Assembly (NCBI RefSeq): GCF_001293775.1
Contig: NZ_LGLN01000071.1
Coordinates: forward strand, 38,176-84,376
Length of the DNA stretch: 46,201 nucleotides
Reading direction: 5' to 3'
From: Pseudomonas syringae pv. cilantro
GTDB lineage: Bacteria; Pseudomonadota; Gammaproteobacteria; Pseudomonadales; Pseudomonadaceae
The notes below the pieces were generated by a model, which was given only the letters and a program-made list of their open reading frames with translations, searched no databases and was not told the origin of the DNA. Shown here piece after piece: positions 25,449-32,431 of the stretch. Made by a program: the position numbers and the translations under genes. Numbering within the stretch: position 1 is the first letter of the stretch; each line of letters begins with the position of its first letter.

Positions 25449-25466
25449 GCGGAACGCGCTTTTTTG
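25448..25466 (+). terminator. Weak terminator after the MocR gene
   Basis: AGCG (25448-25451) and CGCT (25457-25460) form a four-pair stem followed by six T, starting at the stop codon. The stem is short, so the call is tentative. Confidence 0.35.
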
Positions 25467-25561
25467 TCAATTAATCGGAACTCTTGCCTTGTCAGCGTGG
25501 CCTCAAAAGGACAGCATATGTTTCTTCCCGGCTTTGCCACTGTCTTGTCTGATGTCTGCCT

Positions 25562-26215
25562 ATGAATGTGTTTCGTTGTTTCGGATTGTTGGTCCTCGTT
25601 GTGCTGAGCGGTTGTGATGCTCGGCAAACGCCCGTGCCCAAGCCTAAAACCGAGGCTGTCGCGCCAGCGCCTGTGTTACCCAAAGCAGCGGTGAAAGAGG
25701 CGGAGCCTGTTGCGCAGAAGTCCGCGGCCGAGACAGTGTTGCCAAAAGTGCCCGACTCCATGCATGAACTGATGCCGGGTGTCCCTGTAGTGCCTGTGGT
25801 GGTCGGCAAAGAGCAGAACGCTCCTTCGGCTGCTCAGATCAACAAGGCGCCAGCCTCCAGTGCTGCCAGGCCGACGTCCAAAGCGACGTCGGCGAAGAAC
25901 GCCACGAGCAAACGCGAGACCAGCGCCAGCAATCGCAAAGCCGCCAAGGAGCCCAGCGCCAAGGATGTGCGGATAAAATCGCCCAGACTGGACCTGAGTC
26001 TGCCGCCTGAACTGGTCAAGGAGCTGGACCCGCCAGCCAAGGTCATCACCAATAAGCACAAGCCATTGTTGCCGCAGATGTTTGGCGATACGCCTGGCGG
26101 CAGTCCTTTCGAGCTTGAAGGTCGATTGCTGACCAATGAAATGCAATTGCAGATGCGCAACGACAATCGTCGCGACGTAGAGGGTGCTGCTCTGGATTTC
26201 AAATTCAAGCAGTAA
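25562..26215 (+). CDS. Hypothetical lipoprotein with low-complexity linker
   Basis: The 217-residue protein has a lipoprotein signal (MNVFRCFGLLVLVVLSGCDARQ, lipobox LSGC, Cys18). A long stretch rich in Ala, Pro, Lys and Ser (about 22-140) looks disordered and could span the periplasm. The C-terminal 75 residues (LDLSLPPELVKELDPPAKV, KPLLPQMFGDTPGGSPFELEGRLLTNEMQLQM, DVEGAALDFKFKQ) are more ordered and probably the conserved part. I do not recognise a function. No good ribosome site precedes the ATG at 25562. Confidence 0.75.
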   Translation: MNVFRCFGLLVLVVLSGCDARQTPVPKPKTEAVAPAPVLPKAAVKEAEPVAQKSAAETVLPKVPDSMHELMPGVPVVPVVVGKEQNAPSAAQINKAPASSAARPTSKATSAKNATSKRETSASNRKAAKEPSAKDVRIKSPRLDLSLPPELVKELDPPAKVITNKHKPLLPQMFGDTPGGSPFELEGRLLTNEMQLQMRNDNRRDVEGAALDFKFKQ

Positions 26216-26310
26216 GCCCTGCTGATCGTCCGATACGGCATTTTCAAGCGGGCATTTCCGCGGTTAATATCCGTGCTCTTTTTTCATTTTCTCTTCAAGG
26301 GTGTCGGGTC

Positions 26311-26568
26311 ATGGACTGCCGTTCAGAGTGTGGTGCGTGTTGCATCGCGCCTTCCATCACATCTGCCATACCCGGTATGCCGCACGGAAAGCCCGCAGGA
26401 GAGCGTTGCCTGCACCTGTCGCTCGAGTTGTTGTGTGCCTTGTTCGGTAAGCCTGAGCGCCCTGCGGTCTGCAGTCAGTTCAAGGCAGCTGCCGATGTCT
26501 GCGGCGTTGATCAGGCTGATGCGATCCGCCTGATTGGCTGGTGGGAAAAAGCTACTGCGGCAGTCTGA
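26311..26568 (+). CDS. YkgJ-family cysteine cluster protein
   Basis: The 85-residue protein has the CxxxCxxCC pattern at the start (CRSECGACCIAPSI) followed by ERCLHL, AVCSQF and VCGVDQ. This cysteine set defines the YkgJ/UPF0153-type family thought to bind zinc or an Fe-S cluster; the function is unknown. GGGTC lies before the ATG. The next gene starts 54 bases after its stop, so co-transcription is possible. Confidence 0.85.
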   Translation: MDCRSECGACCIAPSITSAIPGMPHGKPAGERCLHLSLELLCALFGKPERPAVCSQFKAAADVCGVDQADAIRLIGWWEKATAAV

Positions 26569-26622
26569 AAAGTTGATTTGAGCGCAAGCGTTTTGTCGGA
26601 ACTTCAAACAAGGAATAAAACA

Positions 26623-27228
26623 ATGAGTCCGCTGTATCACACTGCCATTGCTTGTGGATTGACCGTAATGCTTGCCGGGGTGGCGCAGGCTGAAGACTGG
26701 AAGGTCGCCAAGGACGAGGACGGTATCAAGGTCTCGTTGAGCGATATACCCGGGTCCGATTACAAGGCCTATCGCGGCGTAGCCACGATCAATGCCAGTG
26801 TCGGTAAGTTGCGCGCGCTGCAAGAGGACGTGGCGGGCGCCTGTGCCTGGATTCATGAGTGCAAATTGCAGAAAGTGCTCAAGCATGAAGGTGACAAGAC
26901 CTGGACTTACAGTCAGTTCAATACCCCATGGCCGGTAACGCCACGTGATTCAGTGCTGCTGATCACGACCCAGGAAGGCGCTGATGGCAGTGTTACCCGA
27001 AATCTCCAAGGGCAGCCCAACTACGTTCCTGAAGAAAAAGGCTTCGTGCGTGTTGCCGAAGTGAAAGGCTTCTGGAAAATGGTGCCCAAAGGCCCGAATC
27101 AGACTGAAGTGACTTATCAGGCTCACACCGAGCCAGGTGGCAGCGTGCCGTCGATGATTGCCAACAAGTTTGTCGTCGATGCGCCGTTCAATACGCTGAA
27201 GGCGCTCAGAGAGCGGGCTGCGCAGTAA
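26623..27228 (+). CDS. START-domain periplasmic protein
   Basis: The 201-residue product has a signal peptide (about 1-24, cleavage after AQA) and a START/Bet v1-like lipid-binding domain: WKVAKDEDGIKVSLSDIPGSDYKAYRGVATINAS, WTYSQFNTPWPVTPRDSVLL, GFWKMVPKGPNQTEVTYQAHTEPGGSVPSMIANKFVVDAPFNTLKALRE. Bacterial START proteins of this type are assumed to bind hydrophobic ligands in the periplasm. The ATG at 26623 follows AAGGAATAAAACA. A strong terminator shared with gltA follows. Confidence 0.88.
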   Translation: MSPLYHTAIACGLTVMLAGVAQAEDWKVAKDEDGIKVSLSDIPGSDYKAYRGVATINASVGKLRALQEDVAGACAWIHECKLQKVLKHEGDKTWTYSQFNTPWPVTPRDSVLLITTQEGADGSVTRNLQGQPNYVPEEKGFVRVAEVKGFWKMVPKGPNQTEVTYQAHTEPGGSVPSMIANKFVVDAPFNTLKALRERAAQ

Positions 27229-27245
27229 TTCGACATCGGTACAAA

Positions 27246-27280
27246 AAAGGGCTGCCAGATGGGCAGCCCTTTGTTTTTTT
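27246..27280. terminator. Bidirectional terminator between the START gene and gltA
   Basis: AAAGGGCTGCC and GGCAGCCCTTT form an 11-bp stem with a 5-base loop, flanked by A6 on the left and TTTGTTTTTTT on the right. It suits both converging genes. Confidence 0.9.
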
Positions 27281-27289
27281 GCGTGTTGC

Positions 27290-28579
27290 TTACTTGCGAT
27301 CTTGCAGCGGAACGATGTCGCGCTGTACATCGCCGGTGTAGAGCTGGCGCGGGCGACCGATCTTGTACGGACTGGAGAGCATTTCCTTCCAGTGCGAGAT
27401 CCAGCCGACAGTCCGCGCCAGGGCGAATATTACGGTGAACATGCTGGTCGGGATGCCAATCGCCTTGAGAATGATGCCCGAGTAGAAGTCAACGTTCGGG
27501 TACAGCGAGCGTTCGATGAAGTACGGGTCGGTGAGGGCGATTTCCTCAAGGCGCATGGCCAGTTCGAGTTGAGGATCGTTGGTGATGCCCAGTTCCTTGA
27601 GTACTTCGTCGCAGGTCTGCTTCATCACCGTGGCACGTGGGTCGCGATTCTTGTAAACGCGATGGCCAAAGCCCATGAGCTTGAACGGATCGTTTTTGTC
27701 CTTGGCCTTGGCGATAAACGCGTCGATGTTCGACACATCGCCAATTTCATCGAGCATGGTCAGCACGGCCTCGTTGGCGCCGCCGTGAGCGGGGCCCCAG
27801 AGCGCTGCGATACCGGCGGCGATACAGGCGAACGGGTTGGCACCCGAGGACCCTGCCATGCGCACGGTGGAGGTCGACGCATTCTGCTCGTGATCGGCGT
27901 GGAGGATGAAGATCTTGTCCATCGCCTTGGCCAGCACCGGGCTGATCGGTTTGATCTCGCACGGGGTGTTGAACATCATGTGCAGGAAGTTTTCGGCGTA
28001 GCTGAGGTCATTACGCGGGTACATCATGGGCTGGCCCATGGAGTACTTGTAAACCATCGCTGCCAGGGTGGGCATCTTGGCAACCAGGCGCACGGCGGAA
28101 ATTTCGCGGTGTTGCGGGTTATTGATGTCCAGCGAGTCGTGATAGAACGCCGACAGGGCGCCGACGACGCCACACATGACGGCCATCGGGTGGGCATCAC
28201 GGCGGAAACCGTTGAAAAAGGTCTTGAGCTGTTCGTGAACCATTGTGTGGTTCTTGACCACGGCGACGAACTGGGCTTTCTGCTCGGCAGTCGGCAGTTC
28301 GCCATTGAGCAGCAGGTAGCAGGTTTCCAGGTAATCGGACTGCTCTGCCAGTTGCTCGATCGGGTAGCCGCGGTGAAGCAGGATTCCGTTATCACCATCG
28401 ATGTAGGTGATCTTCGACTCGCAAGATGCCGTGGACATGAAGCCAGGGTCAAATGTGAAGCGGCCGGTGGCGGTAAGACCGCGTACGTCGATCACGTCCG
28501 GACCGACTGTACCCGTCAGAATTGGCAGCTCGACGGGGGCAGCGCCCTCGATGATCAACTGCGCTTTTTTGTCAGCCAT
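27290..28579 (-). CDS. gltA: Citrate synthase
   Basis: GltA condenses acetyl-CoA with oxaloacetate at the entry of the TCA cycle. The 429-residue protein is of the long, hexameric, NADH-sensitive Gram-negative type, with the N-terminal beta domain (about 1-50) that binds NADH. Catalytic residues are in [12 protein letters not shown] (His), [15 protein letters not shown] (His) and [11 protein letters not shown] (Asp). AGGAGG precedes the ATG at 28579. It is transcribed away from sdhC, with a clear promoter at 28638-28665. Length is normal. Confidence 0.97.
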   Translation of the reverse strand: MADKKAQLIIEGAAPVELPILTGTVGPDVIDVRGLTATGRFTFDPGFMSTASCESKITYIDGDNGILLHRGYPIEQLAEQSDYLETCYLLLNGELPTAEQKAQFVAVVKNHTMVHEQLKTFFNGFRRDAHPMAVMCGVVGALSAFYHDSLDINNPQHREISAVRLVAKMPTLAAMVYKYSMGQPMMYPRNDLSYAENFLHMMFNTPCEIKPISPVLAKAMDKIFILHADHEQNASTSTVRMAGSSGANPFACIAAGIAALWGPAHGGANEAVLTMLDEIGDVSNIDAFIAKAKDKNDPFKLMGFGHRVYKNRDPRATVMKQTCDEVLKELGITNDPQLELAMRLEEIALTDPYFIERSLYPNVDFYSGIILKAIGIPTSMFTVIFALARTVGWISHWKEMLSSPYKIGRPRQLYTGDVQRDIVPLQDRK

Positions 28580-28637
28580 GTGGCCTCCTATTTATGCTTC
28601 AAATCATCAGACAGGCCCCCCACGCAGGGCCCGCATC

Positions 28638-28665
28638 ACTATAGTGAGATAAATTCTAAAGTCAA
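28638..28665 (-). promoter_or_regulatory. gltA promoter
   Basis: On the minus strand TTGACT (28660-28665), 16 bp, TATAGT (28638-28643). The leader is about 50 nt. GGCCT at its start can pair with AGGCC that overlaps the Shine-Dalgarno sequence, with a long loop. Confidence 0.7.
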
Positions 28666-28780
28666 TTTGCCTAAAGTCGTGTTCCGCAAGGCTCCGGCAA
28701 TGGATTTTTCGAAGCCGTTTCCTGCCGTTTACGCCTTTTGTCCCGGTAGCGCAATGCGCCATTGGCGGTAAGTCTGCGCG

Positions 28781-28809
28781 TTGTCATTAGCGCCCTAACT
28801 GTCTATACT
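28781..28809 (+). promoter_or_regulatory. sdhCDAB promoter
   Basis: TTGTCA (28781-28786), 17 bp, TATACT (28804-28809): both hexamers match the sigma-70 consensus at five of six positions. Transcription would start near 28816 and give a leader of about 115-125 nt before sdhC. Confidence 0.75.
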
Positions 28810-28903
28810 CGGCGTCCGACCGCCAGAGGCTTTTTGGCCTGTTTCAAGGGGGTCGTCACTTCCTGGGTGGTGGGTACCTGACCAGTGCACTTCCCAACAA
28901 CTT

Positions 28904-28921
28904 GCCCTGATTGTTAGGGGC
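28904..28921 (+). promoter_or_regulatory. Hairpin covering the sdhC ribosome-binding site
   Basis: GCCCT at 28904-28908 can pair with AGGGGC at 28916-28921, an 18-base hairpin that encloses the only good Shine-Dalgarno sequence (AGGGG) before sdhC. A further AACAA/TTGTT pairing at 28896-28915 competes with it. Translation of the operon could thus be gated, for instance by an sRNA; PrrF sRNAs are known to repress sdh in P. aeruginosa. Confidence 0.4.
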
Positions 28922-28942
28922 TCTTCAGTGTGAAAAAAAGCC

Positions 28943-29317
28943 GTGAATAGCCAACGACCTGTAAATCTAGACCTAAGGACCATCAAGCTCCCAGTCACCG
29001 CTTACACGTCCATCCTTCACCGCATCTCCGGTGTCATCCTCTTTGTCGGTATTGCAATCATGCTGTATGCAATGGACAAGTCGCTGGCCTCCGAAGAAGG
29101 TTTTGGTGAAGTCAAGGCGTGCATGACCAGTCCGCTGGCCAAGCTGATCATCTGGGGACTATTGTCTGCCCTGCTGTACCACATGGTGGCCGGTATCCGT
29201 CACCTGATCATGGACTCCGGGGTAGGCGAGACGCTCGAAGGCGGCAAGCTGGGCTCCAAAATCGTTATCGCGGTTTCCGTGGTACTGATTCTTCTGGCGG
29301 GAGTATGGATATGGTAA
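28943..29317 (+). CDS. sdhC: Succinate dehydrogenase cytochrome b556 subunit
   Basis: SdhC is a membrane anchor of complex II; with SdhD it binds heme b and ubiquinone. The 124-residue protein has the conserved RPVNLDLRTIKLPVTAYTSILHRISGVILF (quinone-site Ser and Arg), three membrane helices and the heme ligand region LLYHMVAGIRHLIMD. The start is uncertain. GTG at 28943 begins MNSQRPVNL but has no ribosome site. A GTG at 28930 is well placed behind AGGGG, yet is out of frame by one base because of a run of seven A. Its stop overlaps the sdhD start by 7 bases. Confidence 0.93.
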   Translation: MNSQRPVNLDLRTIKLPVTAYTSILHRISGVILFVGIAIMLYAMDKSLASEEGFGEVKACMTSPLAKLIIWGLLSALLYHMVAGIRHLIMDSGVGETLEGGKLGSKIVIAVSVVLILLAGVWIW

Positions 29318-29679
29318 CCAACGTCACGAACCTGTCGCGTTCGGGTCTCTACGACTGGATGGCGCAACGCGTATCCGCCGTCGTGCTCGCGGCTTATTTC
29401 ATATTCCTGATCGGATACATGGTCTTTCATCCGGGTCTGAGTTACGCCCAATGGCATGATCTGTTCGCTCACAACGGAATGCGTATCTTCAGTCTGCTGG
29501 CACTCGTTGCCCTTGGTGCTCACGCCTGGGTAGGCATGTGGACCATCGCGACCGACTACCTGACGCCGATGGCGCTGGGCAAGTCCGCCACTGCAGTACG
29601 TTTCCTGTTCCAGGCAGTATGCGGCGTTCTGATGTTCGCTTACTTCGTCTGGGGTGTGCAGATTCTTTGGGGTATCTGA
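29311..29679 (+). CDS. sdhD: Succinate dehydrogenase membrane anchor subunit
   Basis: SdhD is the second membrane anchor of complex II. The 122-residue protein has three membrane helices (VVLAAYFIFLIGYMVF, IFSLLALVALGAHAWVGMWTIATDYL, FLFQAVCGVLMFAYFVWGVQILW). The heme-ligand His is in LGAHAWVGMW and a quinone-site Tyr in ATDYLTP. The ATG at 29311 overlaps the end of sdhC and uses GGGAG inside it, so translation is coupled. sdhA starts 3 bases after its stop. Confidence 0.95.
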   Translation: MVTNVTNLSRSGLYDWMAQRVSAVVLAAYFIFLIGYMVFHPGLSYAQWHDLFAHNGMRIFSLLALVALGAHAWVGMWTIATDYLTPMALGKSATAVRFLFQAVCGVLMFAYFVWGVQILWGI

Positions 29680-29682
29680 TCC

Positions 29683-31455
29683 ATGGCTAATATTAATGCG
29701 CTTTCTTTCGACGCCATCATCATTGGTGGCGGCGGTGCCGGCATGCGCGCTGCGCTGCAACTGGCTCAAGGTGGTCACAAGACTGCCGTGGTCACCAAGG
29801 TTTTCCCGACCCGTTCGCACACGGTGTCAGCTCAGGGTGGCATCACCTGCGCAATCGCTTCGGCCGATCCGAACGATGACTGGCGCTGGCACATGTACGA
29901 TACCGTCAAGGGTTCCGACTACATCGGTGACCAGGACGCTATCGAGTACATGTGTTCCGTAGGTCCGGAAGCGGTCTTCGAGCTCGAGCATATGGGCCTG
30001 CCGTTTTCCCGTACCGAGCAGGGTCGCATCTATCAGCGTCCGTTCGGTGGTCAGTCCAAGGACTTCGGCAAGGGCGGTCAGGCTGCACGTACCTGTGCTG
30101 CCGCCGACCGTACCGGTCACGCGCTGCTGCACACGCTGTATCAGGCCAATCTCAAGGCCGGCACCGTATTCCTCAACGAATACTACGCAGTCGACCTGGT
30201 GAAAAACCAGGATGGTGCCTTCGTCGGCATCATCGCCATTTGCATCGAGACCGGTGAAACCTCCTACATCCGCGCCAACGCTACCGTGCTGGCAACCGGC
30301 GGTGCAGGTCGTATCTACTCGTCCACCACCAACGCCCTGATCAACACCGGTGACGGTATCGGCATGGCGCTGCGCGCTGGCGTGCCGGTTCAGGACATCG
30401 AGATGTGGCAGTTCCACCCGACCGGCATCGCTGGCGCAGGTGTACTGGTCACCGAAGGTTGCCGCGGTGAAGGCGGTTACCTGATCAACAAGCACGGCGA
30501 GCGTTTCATGGAGCGTTATGCTCCGAACGCCAAGGACCTTGCCGGTCGTGACGTGGTTGCGCGCTCAATGGTCAAGGAAATCATTGCCGGTAATGGTTGT
30601 GGTCCGGATGGCGATCACGTGATGCTCAAGCTTGATCACCTGGGTGAAGAAGTCTTGCACAGCCGTCTGCCAGGCATCATGGAGCTGTCCAAGACCTTCG
30701 CCCACGTCGACCCGGCCACCGCGCCGATTCCAGTCGTACCTACCTGCCACTACATGATGGGTGGTGTCGCTACCAACATTCATGGTCAGGCGATCACTCA
30801 GGATGCGGCTGGCGTCGACCAGATCATTCCGGGTCTGTTTGCGGTAGGTGAAGTGGCTTGCGTATCGGTTCACGGTGCCAACCGTCTGGGCGGCAACTCG
30901 TTGCTCGATCTGGTGGTGTTCGGCCGTGCCGCCGGTATCCACCTGGAGCAGGCGTTGCGCGAGGGTGTTGATTACGCCCGCGCTTCCCAGTCCGACATCG
31001 ATGCTGCTCTCGCACGCCTTGCCGGCCTGAACGAGCGCACCACTGGCGAAGACGTTGCCACCCTGCGTAAAGAGCTGCAGAGCTGCATGCAGAACTACTT
31101 CGGTGTGTTCCGTACCGGCGAATACATGCAGAAGGGTATAGCCCAGCTGGCTGACCTGCGCGTGCGCATCGCCAACGTCAAGATCAACGACAAGAGTCAG
31201 GCATTCAACACTGCCCGTATCGAAGCGCTTGAACTGCAAAACCTGCTGGAGGTTGCCGAAGCGACGGCGATCGCAGCAGAACATCGTAAAGAGTCCCGCG
31301 GCGCTCACGCCCGTGAAGACTTTGAAGATCGCGACGACGAAAACTGGTTGTGCCACACCCTGTATTTCCCGGGTGACAAGCGCGTAACCAAGCGTGCCGT
31401 GAACTTCTCGCCGAAAACCGTCCCGACTTTTGAACCCAAGATTCGGACTTATTAA
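29683..31455 (+). CDS. sdhA: Succinate dehydrogenase flavoprotein subunit
   Basis: SdhA oxidises succinate to fumarate with covalently bound FAD. The 590-residue protein has [14 protein letters not shown], the FAD-linking His46 in [10 protein letters not shown], the substrate segments [25 protein letters not shown] and PTCHYMMGG, the catalytic Arg region and [22 protein letters not shown]. The C-terminal [39 protein letters not shown] is the normal family end. It is third in sdhCDAB. Confidence 0.98.
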   Translation: MANINALSFDAIIIGGGGAGMRAALQLAQGGHKTAVVTKVFPTRSHTVSAQGGITCAIASADPNDDWRWHMYDTVKGSDYIGDQDAIEYMCSVGPEAVFELEHMGLPFSRTEQGRIYQRPFGGQSKDFGKGGQAARTCAAADRTGHALLHTLYQANLKAGTVFLNEYYAVDLVKNQDGAFVGIIAICIETGETSYIRANATVLATGGAGRIYSSTTNALINTGDGIGMALRAGVPVQDIEMWQFHPTGIAGAGVLVTEGCRGEGGYLINKHGERFMERYAPNAKDLAGRDVVARSMVKEIIAGNGCGPDGDHVMLKLDHLGEEVLHSRLPGIMELSKTFAHVDPATAPIPVVPTCHYMMGGVATNIHGQAITQDAAGVDQIIPGLFAVGEVACVSVHGANRLGGNSLLDLVVFGRAAGIHLEQALREGVDYARASQSDIDAALARLAGLNERTTGEDVATLRKELQSCMQNYFGVFRTGEYMQKGIAQLADLRVRIANVKINDKSQAFNTARIEALELQNLLEVAEATAIAAEHRKESRGAHAREDFEDRDDENWLCHTLYFPGDKRVTKRAVNFSPKTVPTFEPKIRTY

Positions 31456-31466
31456 GGGTGGCCGAT

Positions 31467-32171
31467 ATGTTGCAAGTCAGTGTTTATCGTTACAACCCTG
31501 AGCAGGACGCAGCGCCGTTCATGCAGGAGTTTCAGGTCGATACCGGTGGCAAAGACCTGATGGTGCTGGACGTGCTGGCTCTGGTCAAAGAGCAGGATCA
31601 AGGGTTCTCGTACCGTCGCTCATGCCGTGAGGGCGTATGCGGTTCCGATGGCATGAACATCAACGGCAAGAACGGACTGGCCTGCATCACGCCGCTGTCT
31701 GCCGTAGTTGCCAAGGGTAAGCTGATCGTGCGCCCGTTGCCGGGCCTGCCAGTCATTCGTGACCTGGTCGTCGATATGAGCATCTTCTACAAGCAGTACG
31801 AGAAGGTGAAACCGTTCCTGCAGAATGACACGCCGGCTCCGGCCATCGAACGTCTGCAAACGCCGGAAGAACGCGAAAAGCTAGATGGTCTATACGAGTG
31901 CATCTTGTGTGCTTGCTGCTCGACTTCCTGCCCGTCCTTCTGGTGGAATCCCGACAAGTTCCTCGGCCCGGCTGCGCTGCTGCAAGCCTATCGTTTTCTG
32001 GCTGACAGCCGTGACACCCGCACCAGCGAACGTCTGGCTTCGCTCGACGATCCGTTCAGCGTATTCCGCTGCCGCGGCATCATGAACTGCGTCAACGTTT
32101 GCCCGAAAGGCCTTAACCCAACCAAGGCTATCGGTCACGTGCGCAACATGTTGTTGCAAAACGGCGTCTGA
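31467..32171 (+). CDS. sdhB: Succinate dehydrogenase iron-sulfur subunit
   Basis: SdhB carries electrons from FAD to quinone through three Fe-S clusters. The 234-residue protein has the 2Fe-2S ligands in SCREGVCGSDGMNINGKNGLACI, and the 4Fe-4S and 3Fe-4S ligands in CILCACCSTSCPSFWWN and CRGIMNCVNVCPKGLNPTKAI. The ATG at 31467 is chosen because AAGGG lies 8 bases before it; a GTG three codons earlier (31458) overlaps that site. It closes the sdh unit, and a hairpin follows 38 bases later. Confidence 0.97.
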   Translation: MLQVSVYRYNPEQDAAPFMQEFQVDTGGKDLMVLDVLALVKEQDQGFSYRRSCREGVCGSDGMNINGKNGLACITPLSAVVAKGKLIVRPLPGLPVIRDLVVDMSIFYKQYEKVKPFLQNDTPAPAIERLQTPEEREKLDGLYECILCACCSTSCPSFWWNPDKFLGPAALLQAYRFLADSRDTRTSERLASLDDPFSVFRCRGIMNCVNVCPKGLNPTKAIGHVRNMLLQNGV

Positions 32172-32209
32172 TCTATCGCTTTATCTGTTACACCGTTGCA
32201 CTGAAGTGG

Positions 32210-32244
32210 CTGCGGCGCAGGCTTCAACCGGCGCCGTAGTTTTA
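32210..32244 (+). terminator. Hairpin after sdhB
   Basis: CTGCGGCGC (32210-32218) pairs with GCGCCGTAG (32231-32239), one G-T pair, 12-base loop, then four T. It may stop part of the sdh transcripts before sucA. Confidence 0.45.
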
Positions 32245-32279
32245 ACCTGAGCAGTAGCTTGCAAAGCTGCGGCTCTTAT

Positions 32280-32431
32280 TTTGAAGAAATGAGACCAGCA
32301 GGGGCATCCGGGCTGGTACCCGGACTATCTGCGTGATCCCTGGTGACTTGATACAGTCGCTGCACACGACTATTTCAGGATTTGCTCTGGTGTCTGCGCC
32401 GGTGGTGTCCCCTTACCGAGGGTGACCAAGC
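32280..32431 (+). promoter_or_regulatory. Structured sucA leader, candidate sucA-II RNA motif
   Basis: The last 150 bases before sucA hold CCGGG/CCCGG-type pairing at about 32308-32325 and, next to the gene, GTC-CCCT-UACCG-AGGG-U-GAC at 32407-32426. This hairpin buries the Shine-Dalgarno AGGG. A conserved sucA-II RNA has been described before sucA genes in Pseudomonas (comparative RNA surveys by Weinberg and co-workers); the place and form fit. A possible internal promoter is TTGATA (32348-32353), 17 bp, TATTTC (32371-32376). Confidence 0.5.

Noticed and set aside
27302..28771. 489-codon frame opposite gltA
   Set aside because: It covers the citrate synthase gene and its promoter; no similarity and no ribosome site.
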